64,000 nt of DNA from Epiperipatus broadwayi (taxonomy: Eukaryota; Onychophora; Udeonychophora; Euonychophora; Peripatidae): NCBI GenBank assembly GCA_028023455.1, contig JAQFVV010012423.1, forward strand, positions 9,771,158 to 9,835,157, written 5' to 3'. The first letter of the stretch is position 1, and each line of letters opens with the position of its first letter. The notes under the pieces are model-generated. The model was not told the origin of the DNA. It saw only the letters and a program-made list of their open reading frames with translations, and ran no database searches. Below, piece after piece: positions 37,253 through 49,079 of the stretch. A program made the position numbers and the translations under genes.

Positions 37253-37360
37253 ATATATATATATATGTGCTTAAAATAGTTAAATAACATCCCCATTATT
37301 TGTACAAGTTTTAAGATGGGTTTACTTTAATATGTGTGCTTGGCTGGAATGATTGAGTTG

Positions 37361-37410
<50 letters not shown>
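37361..37410. repeat. (AT)n microsatellite
   Basis: About 24 AT units lying just left of the palindrome at 37435. Confidence 0.97.
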
Positions 37411-37412
<2 letters not shown>

Positions 37413-37434
37413 AAAACTCTGTCAGATAATGAAA

Positions 37435-37636
37435 ATTATTCTACACGAATAAAGCATGATAAACAGAGCACAAAAACATTAATTATAAACAACAATTAGC
37501 CAAGCACTTTCGGTACTATATATCAGAATCATGTCGCCATGATTCTGGTATACAGTACCGAAAGCACTTGGCTAATTGTTGTTTATAATTAATGTTTTTG
37601 TGCTCTGTTTATCATGCTTTATTCCTGTAGAATAAT
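37435..37636. repeat. 202-bp near-perfect palindrome with 4-bp loop
   Basis: Arms 37435-37533 and 37538-37636 meet at ATCATG-TCGC-CATGAT. Read outward, each arm carries a stretch with TGATTCTG or its variant, a GGTA/TACC stem and GAAAGC.CTTGGCTAATTG, similar to the hammerhead-like region of PLE ends. It is best explained as two identical element ends fused in inverted orientation. It is flanked on both sides by AT microsatellites. Confidence 0.9.
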
Positions 37637-37695
37637 ATATATATATATATATATAGGCAATCCAATATATATATATATAGGCAATCCAATCAGCT
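37637..37695. repeat. short tandem duplication with AT tracts
   Basis: A TATATATATA plus GGCAATCCAA unit occurs twice in a row, right after the palindrome. Confidence 0.9.
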
Positions 37696-38129
37696 CCATC
37701 CCACAATTTATACAACCCATTTGGCCAGCCCAATTTAATTTAGCCTTGAGCATTATTATTCTTATTATTTAAGTAATATTCTGGGCTCAATTTGAAAAAT
37801 TATACAGTTTGTTATGTTATAATTGACTATTTATTAGTCTGCATTCAGAACAGGTTATATTTACCTGTTTAAGGAGGTTTATTTACACTTCTTTGTATAA
37901 ATAATTTCAATCTCTATGGCCAAGTTACGATCTTTAGTATGCATAATGTTAAAAGAAAGTTGCCTTGACAATAGGTTAAGATTGTTGATTGTTATTGACT
38001 TTGGGATTGTCTAAGTGTTGACCGTTTTTAATGTTTATATATATATTTTCTAATATTCTCACGGATAAATGATGAATTCATAGTAATATTTCGGGATCTT
38101 CCATGTAGTAAAAATATAATGCCAATTTG

Positions 38130-38240
38130 AATGCTATTATTAACAGCTAAATGTAATTAGAAATTTAAATAAAGTTTTTTTTTAAGACATTCAGTACTAA
38201 TATTAGATGGTGGAAATAGTCCAATATATAAATACAACTA
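38130..38240 (+). repeat. PLE 3'-end remnant
   Basis: ATGCTATTATTAACAG, TTAAATAAAGT, AAGACATTCA and ATTAGATGGTGGAAATAGTC occur in the same order as at 53386-53490, the 3' end of the PLE at 48-53 kb. Coding sequence is absent, so this is an isolated terminal fragment. Confidence 0.75.
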
Positions 38241-40726
38241 TTTGACTTTATGTTTATAAAAAGTCAAAACAAATAACAGAATGGTTTACTCTTCGATAGT
38301 TCATAAAATGTTTGCTCATAGGAAATGATAAAGCTGGCATCGTGATCTATACTTTTTAGTTCTAGAATCCGCCAATCTATCATTGCATAAACGTACTGAT
38401 ATTTTTTATAAAAAGTTTTTAAAAGCAATTTTGTAGATATTTAAAAAAAATAAAATGTCTTATACGTCTAAATTGACTCATTGTTTGATAGATATTTTTT
38501 TATGTGGAAGTTTAGTTTTTTATTTTTTTTTAAATGTATCTCTAGATTTTCTTTTCAATATTATTTTAATTTTATTACACGTGATTTAAACTGACTGTTT
38601 TAAAAGTAAAACTTTTATAAAAAGAAAAAAAAAAAAATTTAAAATTTTTGAAGTTATTAAAAACTTTACACTTGAAACGTTTTTAATAGAAGGCTTTTAG
38701 ATAATACTTTTTTCTTCCTGTTTTTATATTTTTATTATCAGAGGTTTTACTGAATAATATATATGACTGTAAGTGAATAAAACATACACACACATATATA
38801 TAAACATAGAGTTAAATAGTAATAGATTCGATCCCCATGTCCAAAACATGATTTCAAATCCTGGTCCAGTAAAAGTTAAAAATTTCCACATTTTTTTTAA
38901 AATACCAACTCACAGAATCATTTGATATTAATCATTAAATAGATATATAAATATTTTTATCTATAGGATAAACAAAGATAAAAAACGTAAAAAACGCTTA
39001 ACTCGCATATTCATTTCGGCATAACGGCTGAATAATGCATTCTTCTTCATTGATATTTTATGGGAAGCTGCTGACAAGATTTTTACCATGTAGTAAATTA
39101 CTTTAAAAATGATTTTATATTTATATATATAGGCTGAAAATATATGGCATTCATTTATCAGCAGGCAATAAAACAATTTAACTTCAGCAAAAAGAGAAAC
39201 AGACTTCAGAAAATAAAAAGAAACAAAAAGTCTAATATGAATTTTGGGGTGGAATATAAAAATCAAAGATATGCTAGTTTTATTTAATACTCAATGCTTT
39301 TAAACCCTTCTACAGCAAATATTTTTGAAACACTTCAAGAATTTTTTTTAATTGTAATTCTAAATTGTATTCATCAACTATAATAATCTGTGGAAGTTTG
39401 CATCCATTTAGATAATTTCTATATTGTAAAATGAATCTGTTTAGTTCACAAAGATAACATCTAATCTCACTGTAAAATATTTTCAGAAGATTGTCAATCT
39501 GTATTTGCCTCATATTTTTAATCCAATATACGTTTAACATCGTTCTACCCAGAAATATGAAGAACATACTAGTTAGCCATAGTATCATGCTATTGAATTC
39601 TCAAAATAAAAATCTCCTTAAATAAAAATTTTCAAATCTCTTTATGTTAATTCTATTAATAGAAATTGCTATCTCAATTTTATACAATAAATATGACTAT
39701 ATTACTAATTTAGGCCAATTAGTTGCATTAATATGATATTAAATGCAGAAACAGTGCATTGAGTGCATATTATACCTTATTATCTAAGACTGCCTTTCTA
39801 TTTAAAAAGTTATCAAAATTTAAAATAGAACCATATGTTTAAATTGTTACCTATCTAAGTTAATGAAGATATTTCTCCTTTGGTCTAGACAACAAGGACC
39901 TAATGTTTCAAATTTGTAAATATAAGAAACAATATAAATTGCACTTTAAAATATTCTTTTAATTTTCAAAAATAAAACAATCATCAACATACTGTAAATC
40001 TAAAAGCAAAATAGATTGAATTCTACTTTTAGTAATCAGTTCAATTTTAAATTTATTTATGTAACATATATTGTGCATTATAATTCATCCAAAGATCCTA
40101 GTCATCAAAATAGAAAGCAAAGTTGGAGGTAGCTGCTATTTCTGCCTCCTGTAAGTTTTTATTATTTCCTAAGATTTCTATTATCAAACATAATATTTTC
40201 GTGAGCTGTTATGATTCATGAAATAGCTACACAATAAAAATAAGTATATGAACAGTCACTTATTCATACAAATTTCCATAAACTTTTTTTGATGAACTAG
40301 AATCTATAAGTGCAATATATCAGCTACATTGTTTCATATCAGTTTTTTATATATATTATAGTATTTAATAATTTTCTGGTAAAATGCATGATTTTTTAAT
40401 CACTTAAGTATGAATAAAAGTTATTATTCAATAAAATGCTTAAAAAAATTTTTTTTTATGGTCAATGACAATAATATATATTATAACAGTATGGGTTTGA
40501 TGGAGTAATTTGTGTGATTTTGCCCTGGGGTAATGGCAAATCATCAAGTCAAACAGATAAAATTTACAATTAAAATATTAAAGTGAATCATATTTTAAAT
40601 AGGATAAGATTTGATAGAATAAAATTTAATGAGAGATATTAAAGCAATAGCATGTTAGATATTCAAAAAATTATTAAATAAGATATTAAAGTACATAGTA
40701 GTTAAAAGAAATTTCAAATAATGTTT
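38241..40726. other. AT-rich DNA, nothing recognised
   Basis: A minus-strand open stretch at about 39310-39588 has Lys/Ile/Leu-rich composition and no recognisable motif. No RNA gene or repeat edge was found. Confidence 0.4.
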
Positions 40727-40743
40727 AACACACATACACAGAC

Positions 40744-40778
<35 letters not shown>

Positions 40779-40834
40779 AGTAATGTTACACACACATACA
40801 TATATATATATATATAAAAGTAATGTTACATATA
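40727..40834. repeat. duplicated (CA)n(TA)n microsatellite
   Basis: Two consecutive blocks of CACACA..TATATA followed by AGTAATGTTACA. The second block is a duplication of the first. Confidence 0.95.
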
Positions 40835-43560
40835 TAAGAGCATGAGAAATCATACAAAGATCAGCAGCTAACTATCTTAAGTATAAGCATAATTAACCAC
40901 AAATCAGCCAGAATTATCACTAAGTAAGTATAAATAATACTGAAGTATAAATACTCAAAAGTAATTATCATTCATAATCATGAATGATCAATCAAAATAC
41001 ATCAACAGTTAATCTTGTGACTGGATTTGAAATGGGTCTACTGTAGACCAGGCCATGTTTTAGCCATTGCCAAATTGGGGCAATTATTTAAACAAAGTAT
41101 TTATCCATCAGAAATATACAACCATAAAAATCTAAACAATAATGCTGGGATATTAAAACATGCTGATCATCATCAATGATCTGGCCACTTAATAGCATCA
41201 ATGTACTGGCCAACTTTAATTTAATTTGTAATAGAAACAAAAGTAAAATAAAATGCAGTGCATAGACTGAAGAATATAAGCCTCATGCCAATTCAGAATT
41301 CTTTAATGGCATTGCATTAATATACATCTTCATTCATATAATATACCATTATGCTTGAATCTATATCAGAGAACATAAGCTCTGTTACTGTCATTGTGAT
41401 ATGATGCAACATATAATATTCTAAACTTTTTAAAATCAAGTTAACTGGAATAATTTTAACAATTGAATAAAAGTTTATTCACAACAATGAAAATAATATT
41501 ATGGTCTTTAGAATATGGCTATTCACATATAAGCCTTCTGATTTTGATTAGTATACAAAATAAAAATTATCACATTGTGATTTATATGATTAATATACAA
41601 AATTCAACTTACTATATTGTAGTTTACATATATGTTCCAATAGATTTACTTAAAACCCAATCAGAACACAGACATGTGGATTAATAATAAATGAACATAT
41701 TTGAATTAACATTAAATATTAAAAAAATGATTAAAATTTACATATAAGTGTCTATCTGACACACATTGGTATTTTCACATAGATATGTAGTACAATTGAA
41801 GAATATAATTCAATCATCATATAAAATACAATAAATGATTAAAATTTACCTATATGTGTCGATTAATATAAAACAAAATTCAATTTATTACATTGTGGTT
41901 TATATATATATATATATATTCCCATAGGGTTTATTTAAAACACATTCAACACATAGACATGTGGCTAATAATTTCTGAACATACTAGAATTGTCATAAAA
42001 TAAAACTTTTTAAATTATCACATAACCAATATAAATACCTCAATTTAGGCTTACTTAAACATATATATCATAGGCATACATATGTGCAGTACCGTAATTT
42101 ATTTAACATATAAATGAAATTCATTTATTATATTTGAATATTTCAAAATAATGACACTAACTTTTATTACATATAATTAACATATAAATTTGTGCACATA
42201 GAAATATATGTGCACACTGATGTTTATATCACATATTTTAACTTGTCAAGATAAAAAAGTTATTAAAATGTACATTTTCACAATTAGATTCTTTGTTGAA
42301 AGTATATAACTTTCACATATATGTGTATATATAGAAAAAAAATAATTTGAATCAGTTATTAAATACAGGTCTTCTTCTTTCTCTTTCTTTTTCTTAAAAA
42401 AAATAAAGTCAGTTTTAACAGGTTACAAAAGTTCTTTCTTTATAAGGTTATTCTTAACTGATTATAAATATCTTTAAAAATATACTCTGCCAAACTTCTT
42501 TGGATTTTTTTTCTACTCTAAAAGATTTTGGAGATTTAGAAGTATCTATGAATCAATCATTTCATTCAAGCAAAATTTACTTGTTAACTTTTAAAATATA
42601 TAGATTTTTAAATGTTATTTTAAGGAATTACTAAAATAACTCACCAATTATGCACCATGTATATTTGTTTATCTGTGCTTTCCTGCATATAGCTGAAATT
42701 ATATACATAGAACTAATTCTTCATCAAGCTAAGAAATTCTCTTGGTGAGCTTTCTGGTCTTGGTGAGATTTATTTATAGTCATACCAGGAAGCTATACCA
42801 AGTAAATGTTGGCATTACCTTGGTTCCACTTAGACCATGGGCCAGCAAGCTGTCTTGTATATGTTGGTGCAAGCTAATGACTCATTAGAAGTTGATCTGG
42901 GCTTCATGTGAATCAAAACTTCTCTATAGTGAACAACTTCAGCTACTTCTGATCCATGGCAATTATCTGTATAATCCTGGACACCAACCAACTCTTCCAA
43001 CTGCTTCTCAAAAAATTATTAGTCAACTGAGGTGACAAAAACACCTTAATTGAAAATTGGTTTTAATTAAAAACTGCCACTTCTTATGTTGAATAAAAAC
43101 AAGTTTAATCAAAAGCTACTTTTAGAATTTTATCAAATTTGAAGTTTTATCGAAGGATAATTTACAAAGACTTTTTTAAAAAAAAGATAAAAGAAATGTT
43201 TACAATTATTAGTTCCATTTTAAACATAAAATATGCTTGCTTATAATTTCAAAATCAGAATACAATGGTATTATTTATTTAAATCTGATAAACTATTTAT
43301 GTCATAATAAAATTTTATTTTATATTCAGAATTCTTTAACCTTTATAGTTCTTATTATTCCAAAAAATGTAGAAAAATATCTACAAAATTTCTGTCTGCA
43401 TTTATTTCTACTTTTCCTTTCAACTTTATATATATTTGTGTACACACACTATATTATTCTGTGCAATGTAACACAAGTGTTACAATATATTGTAAATTCA
43501 TTGCATATCAATGATGAATAAAAGAATAGATGAATGGAAGATTAATGGAAGATTGCCATT
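40835..43560. other. AT-rich DNA with a degenerate tandem repeat and a richer patch
   Basis: About 41560-41720 and 41870-42000 are diverged direct copies (TTCAA.TTA.TA.ATTGT.GTTTA; ACA.AGACATGTGG) with a period near 300 bp. The patch at 42750-43000 is richer in G and C and partly open on the minus strand, but I recognise no family in it. Confidence 0.45.
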
Positions 43561-44235
43561 TATAAACATCCATTATATAAAATATTATTTAATAAAAAAT
43601 TATTATTTTGTTATTTACTTACATTTTATTATTTACTTTACATGATTATCCTTTCTTTTTTAATGACTGCAGCAACAGATCATACATTCAAGCAGAGGGT
43701 AGAATATTGTTGATAAATTAACCATCAATGATAGCTACAGCCAGATCAAAGCTACACACAAGCATAACCATGACCATATTTTCTGGCTATAGGACCCCTC
43801 CATACTTCTAGGACAACACCTGCCACCCAATAAAATTTATTTGATTTGAGACCCACTTTTCAGGTGTCATCCAACTACATGTTATATATAGCAAGCATGC
43901 ATAGATGGCAGGCATAAGACTCCAAAACTTAAAATATACTCAGGCTAGCTAAATTCTTGATCAGGGGATCCAACCCAAGTACTAATTAATATAAGAAAAT
44001 ATTCTATCTTTAAAGTGGTGAGACAGTTAAAAGGGAGAGAGTATATACCAAGCAACATTATAAACAGACATTTATTATTCACACGCACATATATTTTATA
44101 GATATAACATTACATTGAACTTAATATATCAGTTCACATTTATTGTTAGAACATCAATAATACTAATGTTCATTATAATTCATTTCATTATGAGAAAAAA
44201 TATATGTCTAGACATTCATGATTAAAAAAATAAAT

Positions 44236-44704
44236 TTACCTAGGTTTTTTTATAATATCAAAATGACATGTTTCCATTGTTTCTAATTTCCAACTGGTTG
44301 GCCTTTTGGTCTCAATTGATGGCTTTATGGCTTTTCTTCCATTCTTCAGGTTGACAATGGGAGAGAGGCAATATGCGACATTGATTCCTGGTGAGAGCAG
44401 TTGTTGGAACCAAAAACATAAGGCATGAAGCCCATCTGAACACTCCAAAGGTTTTTTTAGCAATGCATGTTGCTACTGCTGCTATTTCTATATTGATATT
44501 TTACATAGCAGTAAGGACTGGATCACTGAGAGTCATGTTAACTATGCCCTCATTACTAACATCAATGATGAATGGATCAATGAACTGGTGAACTTGAACA
44601 AAATTTCTGCTATAATAATTCTGCAAAAACTCTTCACAAACTGGCAACAAGAGACCAGCTGCCCTTTTATATTTTAGCTCTCCCTTTGTTTTAATTTTTA
44701 TCAT
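44236..44704 (-). other. open stretches inside the LTR, conserved between both copies
   Basis: On the minus strand two overlapping open frames (44704-44501 and 44463-44236) read through RAAGLLLPVCEEFLQ, FIIDVS and KPLEYSGGLHAL-like text. The equivalent part of the other LTR (54110-53650) can be read similarly, as FIIDVS.DNIV and ARKPLEYSGGLHAL. No family is recognised. It may be a coding relic carried in the LTR or simply conserved nucleotide sequence; a codon-level comparison is needed to decide. Confidence 0.25.
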
Positions 44705-45104
44705 AACTTTAATCTGATTTAATTAATTTTACATTTTTTCCCTAATCTTTTTTCTACATTCATCTACTATCTTATTACATTCATGTTGATGAGATAGTTT
44801 ACAAAACTTTTTAATTAATTCAATTGACAGTTTTATTTTTAAACATTTCATATTTATTTACTCTTTTAATATTTACTTTTTTTCCTAAATTTAATTTATA
44901 AAAAAAGAGAGCCAGTCTTAAATCTTTATTTCTCCTGAATCTATTTTCCCACCCCTCTTTTAATAAACAGTGTATTCTAAAAAATATGAAGCAATTCTTT
45001 TATTTTGATTTTATTTTTGCAAATCTTTTCTTTTTTTCAAAGACTATTTTTTATTTCTTCTTTCTTAATAAATTTGTTCATTTATTTTTAAATTATAAAA
45101 TATG

Positions 45105-45105
45105 T

Positions 45106-45187
<82 letters not shown>
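45105..45187. repeat. (CA)n(TA)n microsatellite in the 3' LTR
   Basis: CA units followed by two TA blocks. It marks the point where homology with the 5' LTR stops. Confidence 0.95.
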
Positions 45188-45218
45188 GTTTTATAACATA
45201 TATCTTGCTAGTGTTACA

Positions 45219-47409
45219 CCACCACCACCCTATTTGAGAGGTAATTGCATCAATTTGACCCATTTTAGCTACATTCAACTTTAGATTCTATTTGATTTTT
45301 CATTTTTATTTATTTATTATTAAATCTTTTTTCTTTAAAATAAGTTTCAGATTACAAGAGAGATGACAAGCTGCAAAGGTGGTTCTTCTCATACTGACAT
45401 ATCTATCATGCCAAACTAGGTTGACTACAACAATCATATCCATTTGTGAGAACCACCAAGGACCACATGCATCTTTATGGAAGAGTATGGGGGACACATC
45501 TGCCAATCATTTGCCTTATGCAACAAAATAATCTTTAATTATTATGGACATGCTGGGACTATCTCTACCAGTGCATTGCAAGGCCCAGGATTTTTTTTAC
45601 TGGATCCTCACTCTACAAGATAAGTGAATGCTGTGAATTGCAGAATACATCTACTGACTATTTGGCTTATGCTAAAACAAGATTTATTACAACTATGCTG
45701 GGAATTTCTCTTCCAAGGAACTATTTTGCAACTTATGCTAGAATTATATTTCCAGTACATACTTTTTTAGATAATGGTCTGGGAAAATCTCTACCAGTAT
45801 ATTTTTGAGCCCAAGACTTTCTCTACTGGATCCTCAGATACTTCATCCCCCTGATGCTCATTACAAGTCATAAATATACAAAGTAATGGCTTTCAATTAA
45901 CACTATTTCCTTACTTGTATATACACATACACCCCATAACTCAAGCAACTGCAACACAACCATCACTTATATAAAATCTTTTTTTTATTTTAGACTTCAC
46001 AAAAGATTACATTTATTTATTCTTATATTAAAAAAAGTTTTTTATTTTATTTTATTCTATTTATTTCCATCACATATTATTGATTCTAAAAACTTATTTT
46101 TCTTTATTTTATTTAACTCTCGTAATCCAGGTACAAACAATCTTTTTTTTTTCATTTTCATTTTCTAAATGTCCATCCAATTACTATAATTCTATTTAAA
46201 ACTTTTATCAGGTCATTCATTAGGTTTTTTGTGTATCTGCTCAGACCAGAAAATTGTGACCTACTTATAGGCTTGGCCAGATGTTATGGGGGATTGGTTT
46301 CTGAATCCCAGCTGGTGTATTAATCACCACCCCTTCTTTTAGGATTATATAATAATCTACACCTGCTATATTTACCCCAATCATTTTTATATGAGCTGAA
46401 ATTCATAATATTTCTGGCTGAATAATCTGGTCTCATGCTGTTGAATGCACTCAGAAATTGGGTCATTTTAATGACCTTTTTTTTTTCAGTACATATTTTT
46501 TAAAATTTGTTTATGTTAGTAGAGTTATTTTTTACATGCACATATGTACTTGCACTTTTCTGTTTTCCATTGCCAATATTTACATTCTTGGTTTCTAATT
46601 TACCCTTATCTTTCTCACCTTTTAACTTTAGTACTATTTTTTACTAACGTACATCCATTCATTCTATTACCTTTTCATTTGCTTCTCATATTATTTCCAT
46701 GCCCACTTCCTGTTCACTTTAAGTTTTATCTATTTTATCTGCTAACTTATTTATATATGATTTTATATTATATTTTCATTCTTTTCTTGTATTATTTCCA
46801 TTCCCTGTTCATGTTTATTTTTAGTTTTATCTCTGTATCTACTAATCTATTTATATCTGTTCTTATATTTTCTATTATTTTCCTATCTTCTTGATGTGCT
46901 ACCATCACTCCCTAGATCTATTGTTTTATTTTTTATCTGAATGGTTCTTCTTGTCTATTCCACTTTTCTTTGTACAAATCAATGACTTCATTTATTTCTA
47001 TCTTATGTAATTCTTTATTTTGAGCCTCCATTTTTGTTTTGGCTCTCATACACATTAGTTTTTTTAATTTTGATAGATTTATTACTTATTTTATATTATA
47101 TACTTATTTTTTTACTTTTAAATAATTAAGATCAAACAAAGTGTTTAATTAACTTCAAAATCCCCCTAGTCCTCTCTAATTCTAACCTCTCTATCAATAT
47201 TCACCAATAATTTATATTTTTTCTTTTCTTTTATAATTTTAACTATTTCTATTTTCAATATTATATTTTCTTTCTCTTGTTCTATTTTTTTCTCACACTG
47301 CTCACTGATTTCAACTTTCATTGCTACATAATTTGACATTTATTTGGAATTTTAGTTTTGAACTTTTTAAATCTTTACTTTTAATTATGTTGGGTCATTT
47401 ATGGTCATT
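45219..47409 (-). other. LTR-element interior, gag-like remnant
   Basis: Read on the minus strand from 47339, a Lys/Glu-rich text begins MSNYVAMKVEISEQCEKK and continues, after stops at about 47166 and later, with KMEAQNKELHKIEINEV, DLYKEKWNRQEEP and QEDRKIIENIRTDIN down to about 46790. This looks like the coiled-coil part of a gag protein that would assemble the particle. Below 46.5 kb the reading breaks up; no zinc knuckle, protease or RT motif is seen. An internal duplication occurs at 45550-45620 and 45775-45840 (ATCTCTACCAGT..; ACTGGATCCTCA). The plus-strand Phe/Leu-rich open frame at 46544-46894 is the shadow of this A-rich strand. Confidence 0.45.
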
Positions 47410-47429
47410 GAGCCCCACATTGGGAACCA
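47410..47429 (-). promoter_or_regulatory. primer-binding site, tRNA-Lys type
   Basis: Minus strand TGGTTCCCAATGTGGGGCTC lies two bases after GTTACA of the LTR. It differs at three positions from the sequence complementary to the 3' end of tRNA-Lys (TGGCGCCCAACGTGGGGCTC). This site would prime minus-strand DNA synthesis, and it fixes both the orientation of the element and its LTR edge. Confidence 0.75.
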
Positions 47430-47431
47430 TT

Positions 47432-47950
47432 TGTAACAATCCATTGCATATTTCATACTATTTTTTAATATTTATTATTATTTTGCTATTTACTTGCATT
47501 TTATTATTTACTTTATGTGATTATCTTTTTCATCTTTGATGCATATGGCAATGGATCATACATTCAAGCAGAGGTATAGAATACCATTAATAAATTAACC
47601 ATCAATGATACCTATGACCAGATTGAGGCTATACAAAAACATAACAATGAATATATTTCCTGGTTATAGCCCTCCTTCATACTGCTATAACAATATCTGC
47701 CACCCAAAGCACTTTATTTAATTAGAGAAACACTTCTCAGGTACCATCCAACTACGTATATGTTGTATGTAGCCAGCATGCCCAGATGATAGTCATACAA
47801 TTCCAGCACTTGAAATATACCCAGGCTCACTCACATTCTTGACCTGGAGACACAGTATTAATTAACATAAAAAAGTACTCTATCTTTAATTACTGGTAAC
47901 ACAGTTAAAGACAGTATAGACCAATCAACATTTTAAACATTTATTATTTA
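47432..47950 (-). repeat. 5' LTR, 3' portion (split by PLE insertion)
   Basis: Matches 43561-44073 of the other LTR. Its plus-strand copy of the boundary TGTAAC at 47432-47437 is the complement of the LTR end. It ends with TTTATTATTTA, the left target-site duplication of the PLE. Confidence 0.75.
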
Positions 47951-48159
47951 CTGTTTTCCTGAAGGTTTATGATAATGGTGTTCTAGTTGTATTTTTATAT
48001 TGGATTATTTCCATCATTTAATATGTGTAATGAATGTCTTTAGAAAAAAATATTCCAAATACATTCAACTGTTAGTAATAGCACATCAAACAGATTAGTA
48101 GATGCACAATGTTTCAAGAGATATTATTTCCCCTCTTCATGTGATTCTGGCCTAACCAG

Positions 48160-48265
48160 TGACAGTACTAGCATGGGATTTGAACTTAGATCCTTAGATT
48201 CTTGATTATTGAATTTTAAGGTAATGCTCTAACCAACTGAGGCATCCTGTCAAAGGCAACAGTCA
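48160..48265 (-). ncRNA. tRNA-like segment in the inverted pseudo-LTR of PLE 3
   Basis: Minus strand: GCCTCAGTTGGTTAGAGCAT resembles a Pol III A box (tRNA D-arm), and AAGTTCAAATCCC about 45 nt later resembles a B box (T-arm). The same segment occurs at 53243-53318 in the forward 3' end. It could be a SINE captured by the PLE or an internal promoter of the PLE. The intervening AT-rich part does not fold as a tRNA, so it is not called a tRNA gene. Confidence 0.5.
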
Positions 48266-49079
48266 ATAAAAATTTCATATATTTATCTATAATGTTCCCT
48301 CTGCTTTCTCCACTTTGTCCTATGAGCAGAGTTGATTAGTGGTTTCAATACATTATGTACATTCACAGTAGGTTGGCTTATCAGATTTTTATGCCATTGC
48401 CATGTGAGCAGCTTGTTTAAATTTTCTTCTTTGTACCATTTCTTCTCTATCCAAAATTTTTGTATTTTCCCAATTGAACATATGTTTATTTGTATATAAA
48501 TTGTCTGCTACTATATACACATCTGTTTTCTCTCTTCTAATCATCAGTTTAAGTTCTTGCAAGCACTTTTCAATGGGATGTCTGGTCTCTCCAATATATG
48601 TTCTTCAACATTCACATGGTATTTCATAGATGCAGTTTTTTTCTTTTCAGCATTTCAAGTTTAGGTTTTGTAGGTGTTGGAATTCCTCATAGTGTAGTAT
48701 GGCTCTGGAAAGCTGTTTTGATGTTATACTGATTGCAGATTTTTTTTAGTTTATCTGCTATTTTTGGAATATATATGAGTACACTACAGTACCAATAACA
48801 TTCAATACACATATTAGATGATGAAAATAGTTCAATATAAAAATACAACTACAACACCATCATCACAAATCTTCAGGAAAATTCTAAATATTTAGTATGG
48901 ATCGGATACACTATCAAACTTTAGACATTATAAAAAATATGGCCAAAGTAGAAAATTATTTAACATTATTATGTAATATTTACTAAGGCTGTAATCAATA
49001 TGTGTTTAAATAAATGTATAATTAACATTCTTATGTAAATCTGAAGAGATAAGTTCCTAAAGGTTTTCAATGAAAAAAC

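Larger units (their letters stand above)
43561..45218 (-). repeat. 3' LTR
   Basis: Runs on the minus strand from TGTAACACTAGCAAG (45218) to GGATGTTTATA (43561), the latter equivalent to GGATTGTTACA of the other LTR. It contains a (CA)n(TA)n microsatellite at 45105-45187. It matches the 5' LTR in blocks such as ATTCAAGCAGAGG, TGGCTTTATGGCTTT.C and CATGAAGCCCA.CTGAA.AC. This LTR is uninterrupted and so preserves the empty version of the PLE insertion site at about 44063-44080. Confidence 0.75.

Noticed and set aside
46544-46894. 116-codon Phe/Leu/Tyr-rich plus-strand open frame resembling a membrane protein
   Set aside because: It is the complement of a Lys/Glu-rich gag-like reading on the minus strand inside the LTR element; hydrophobicity is a by-product of T richness.
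48160-48265. tRNA gene
   Set aside because: A and B boxes are present but the AT-rich middle does not form an anticodon arm, and the segment is part of the repeated PLE end.
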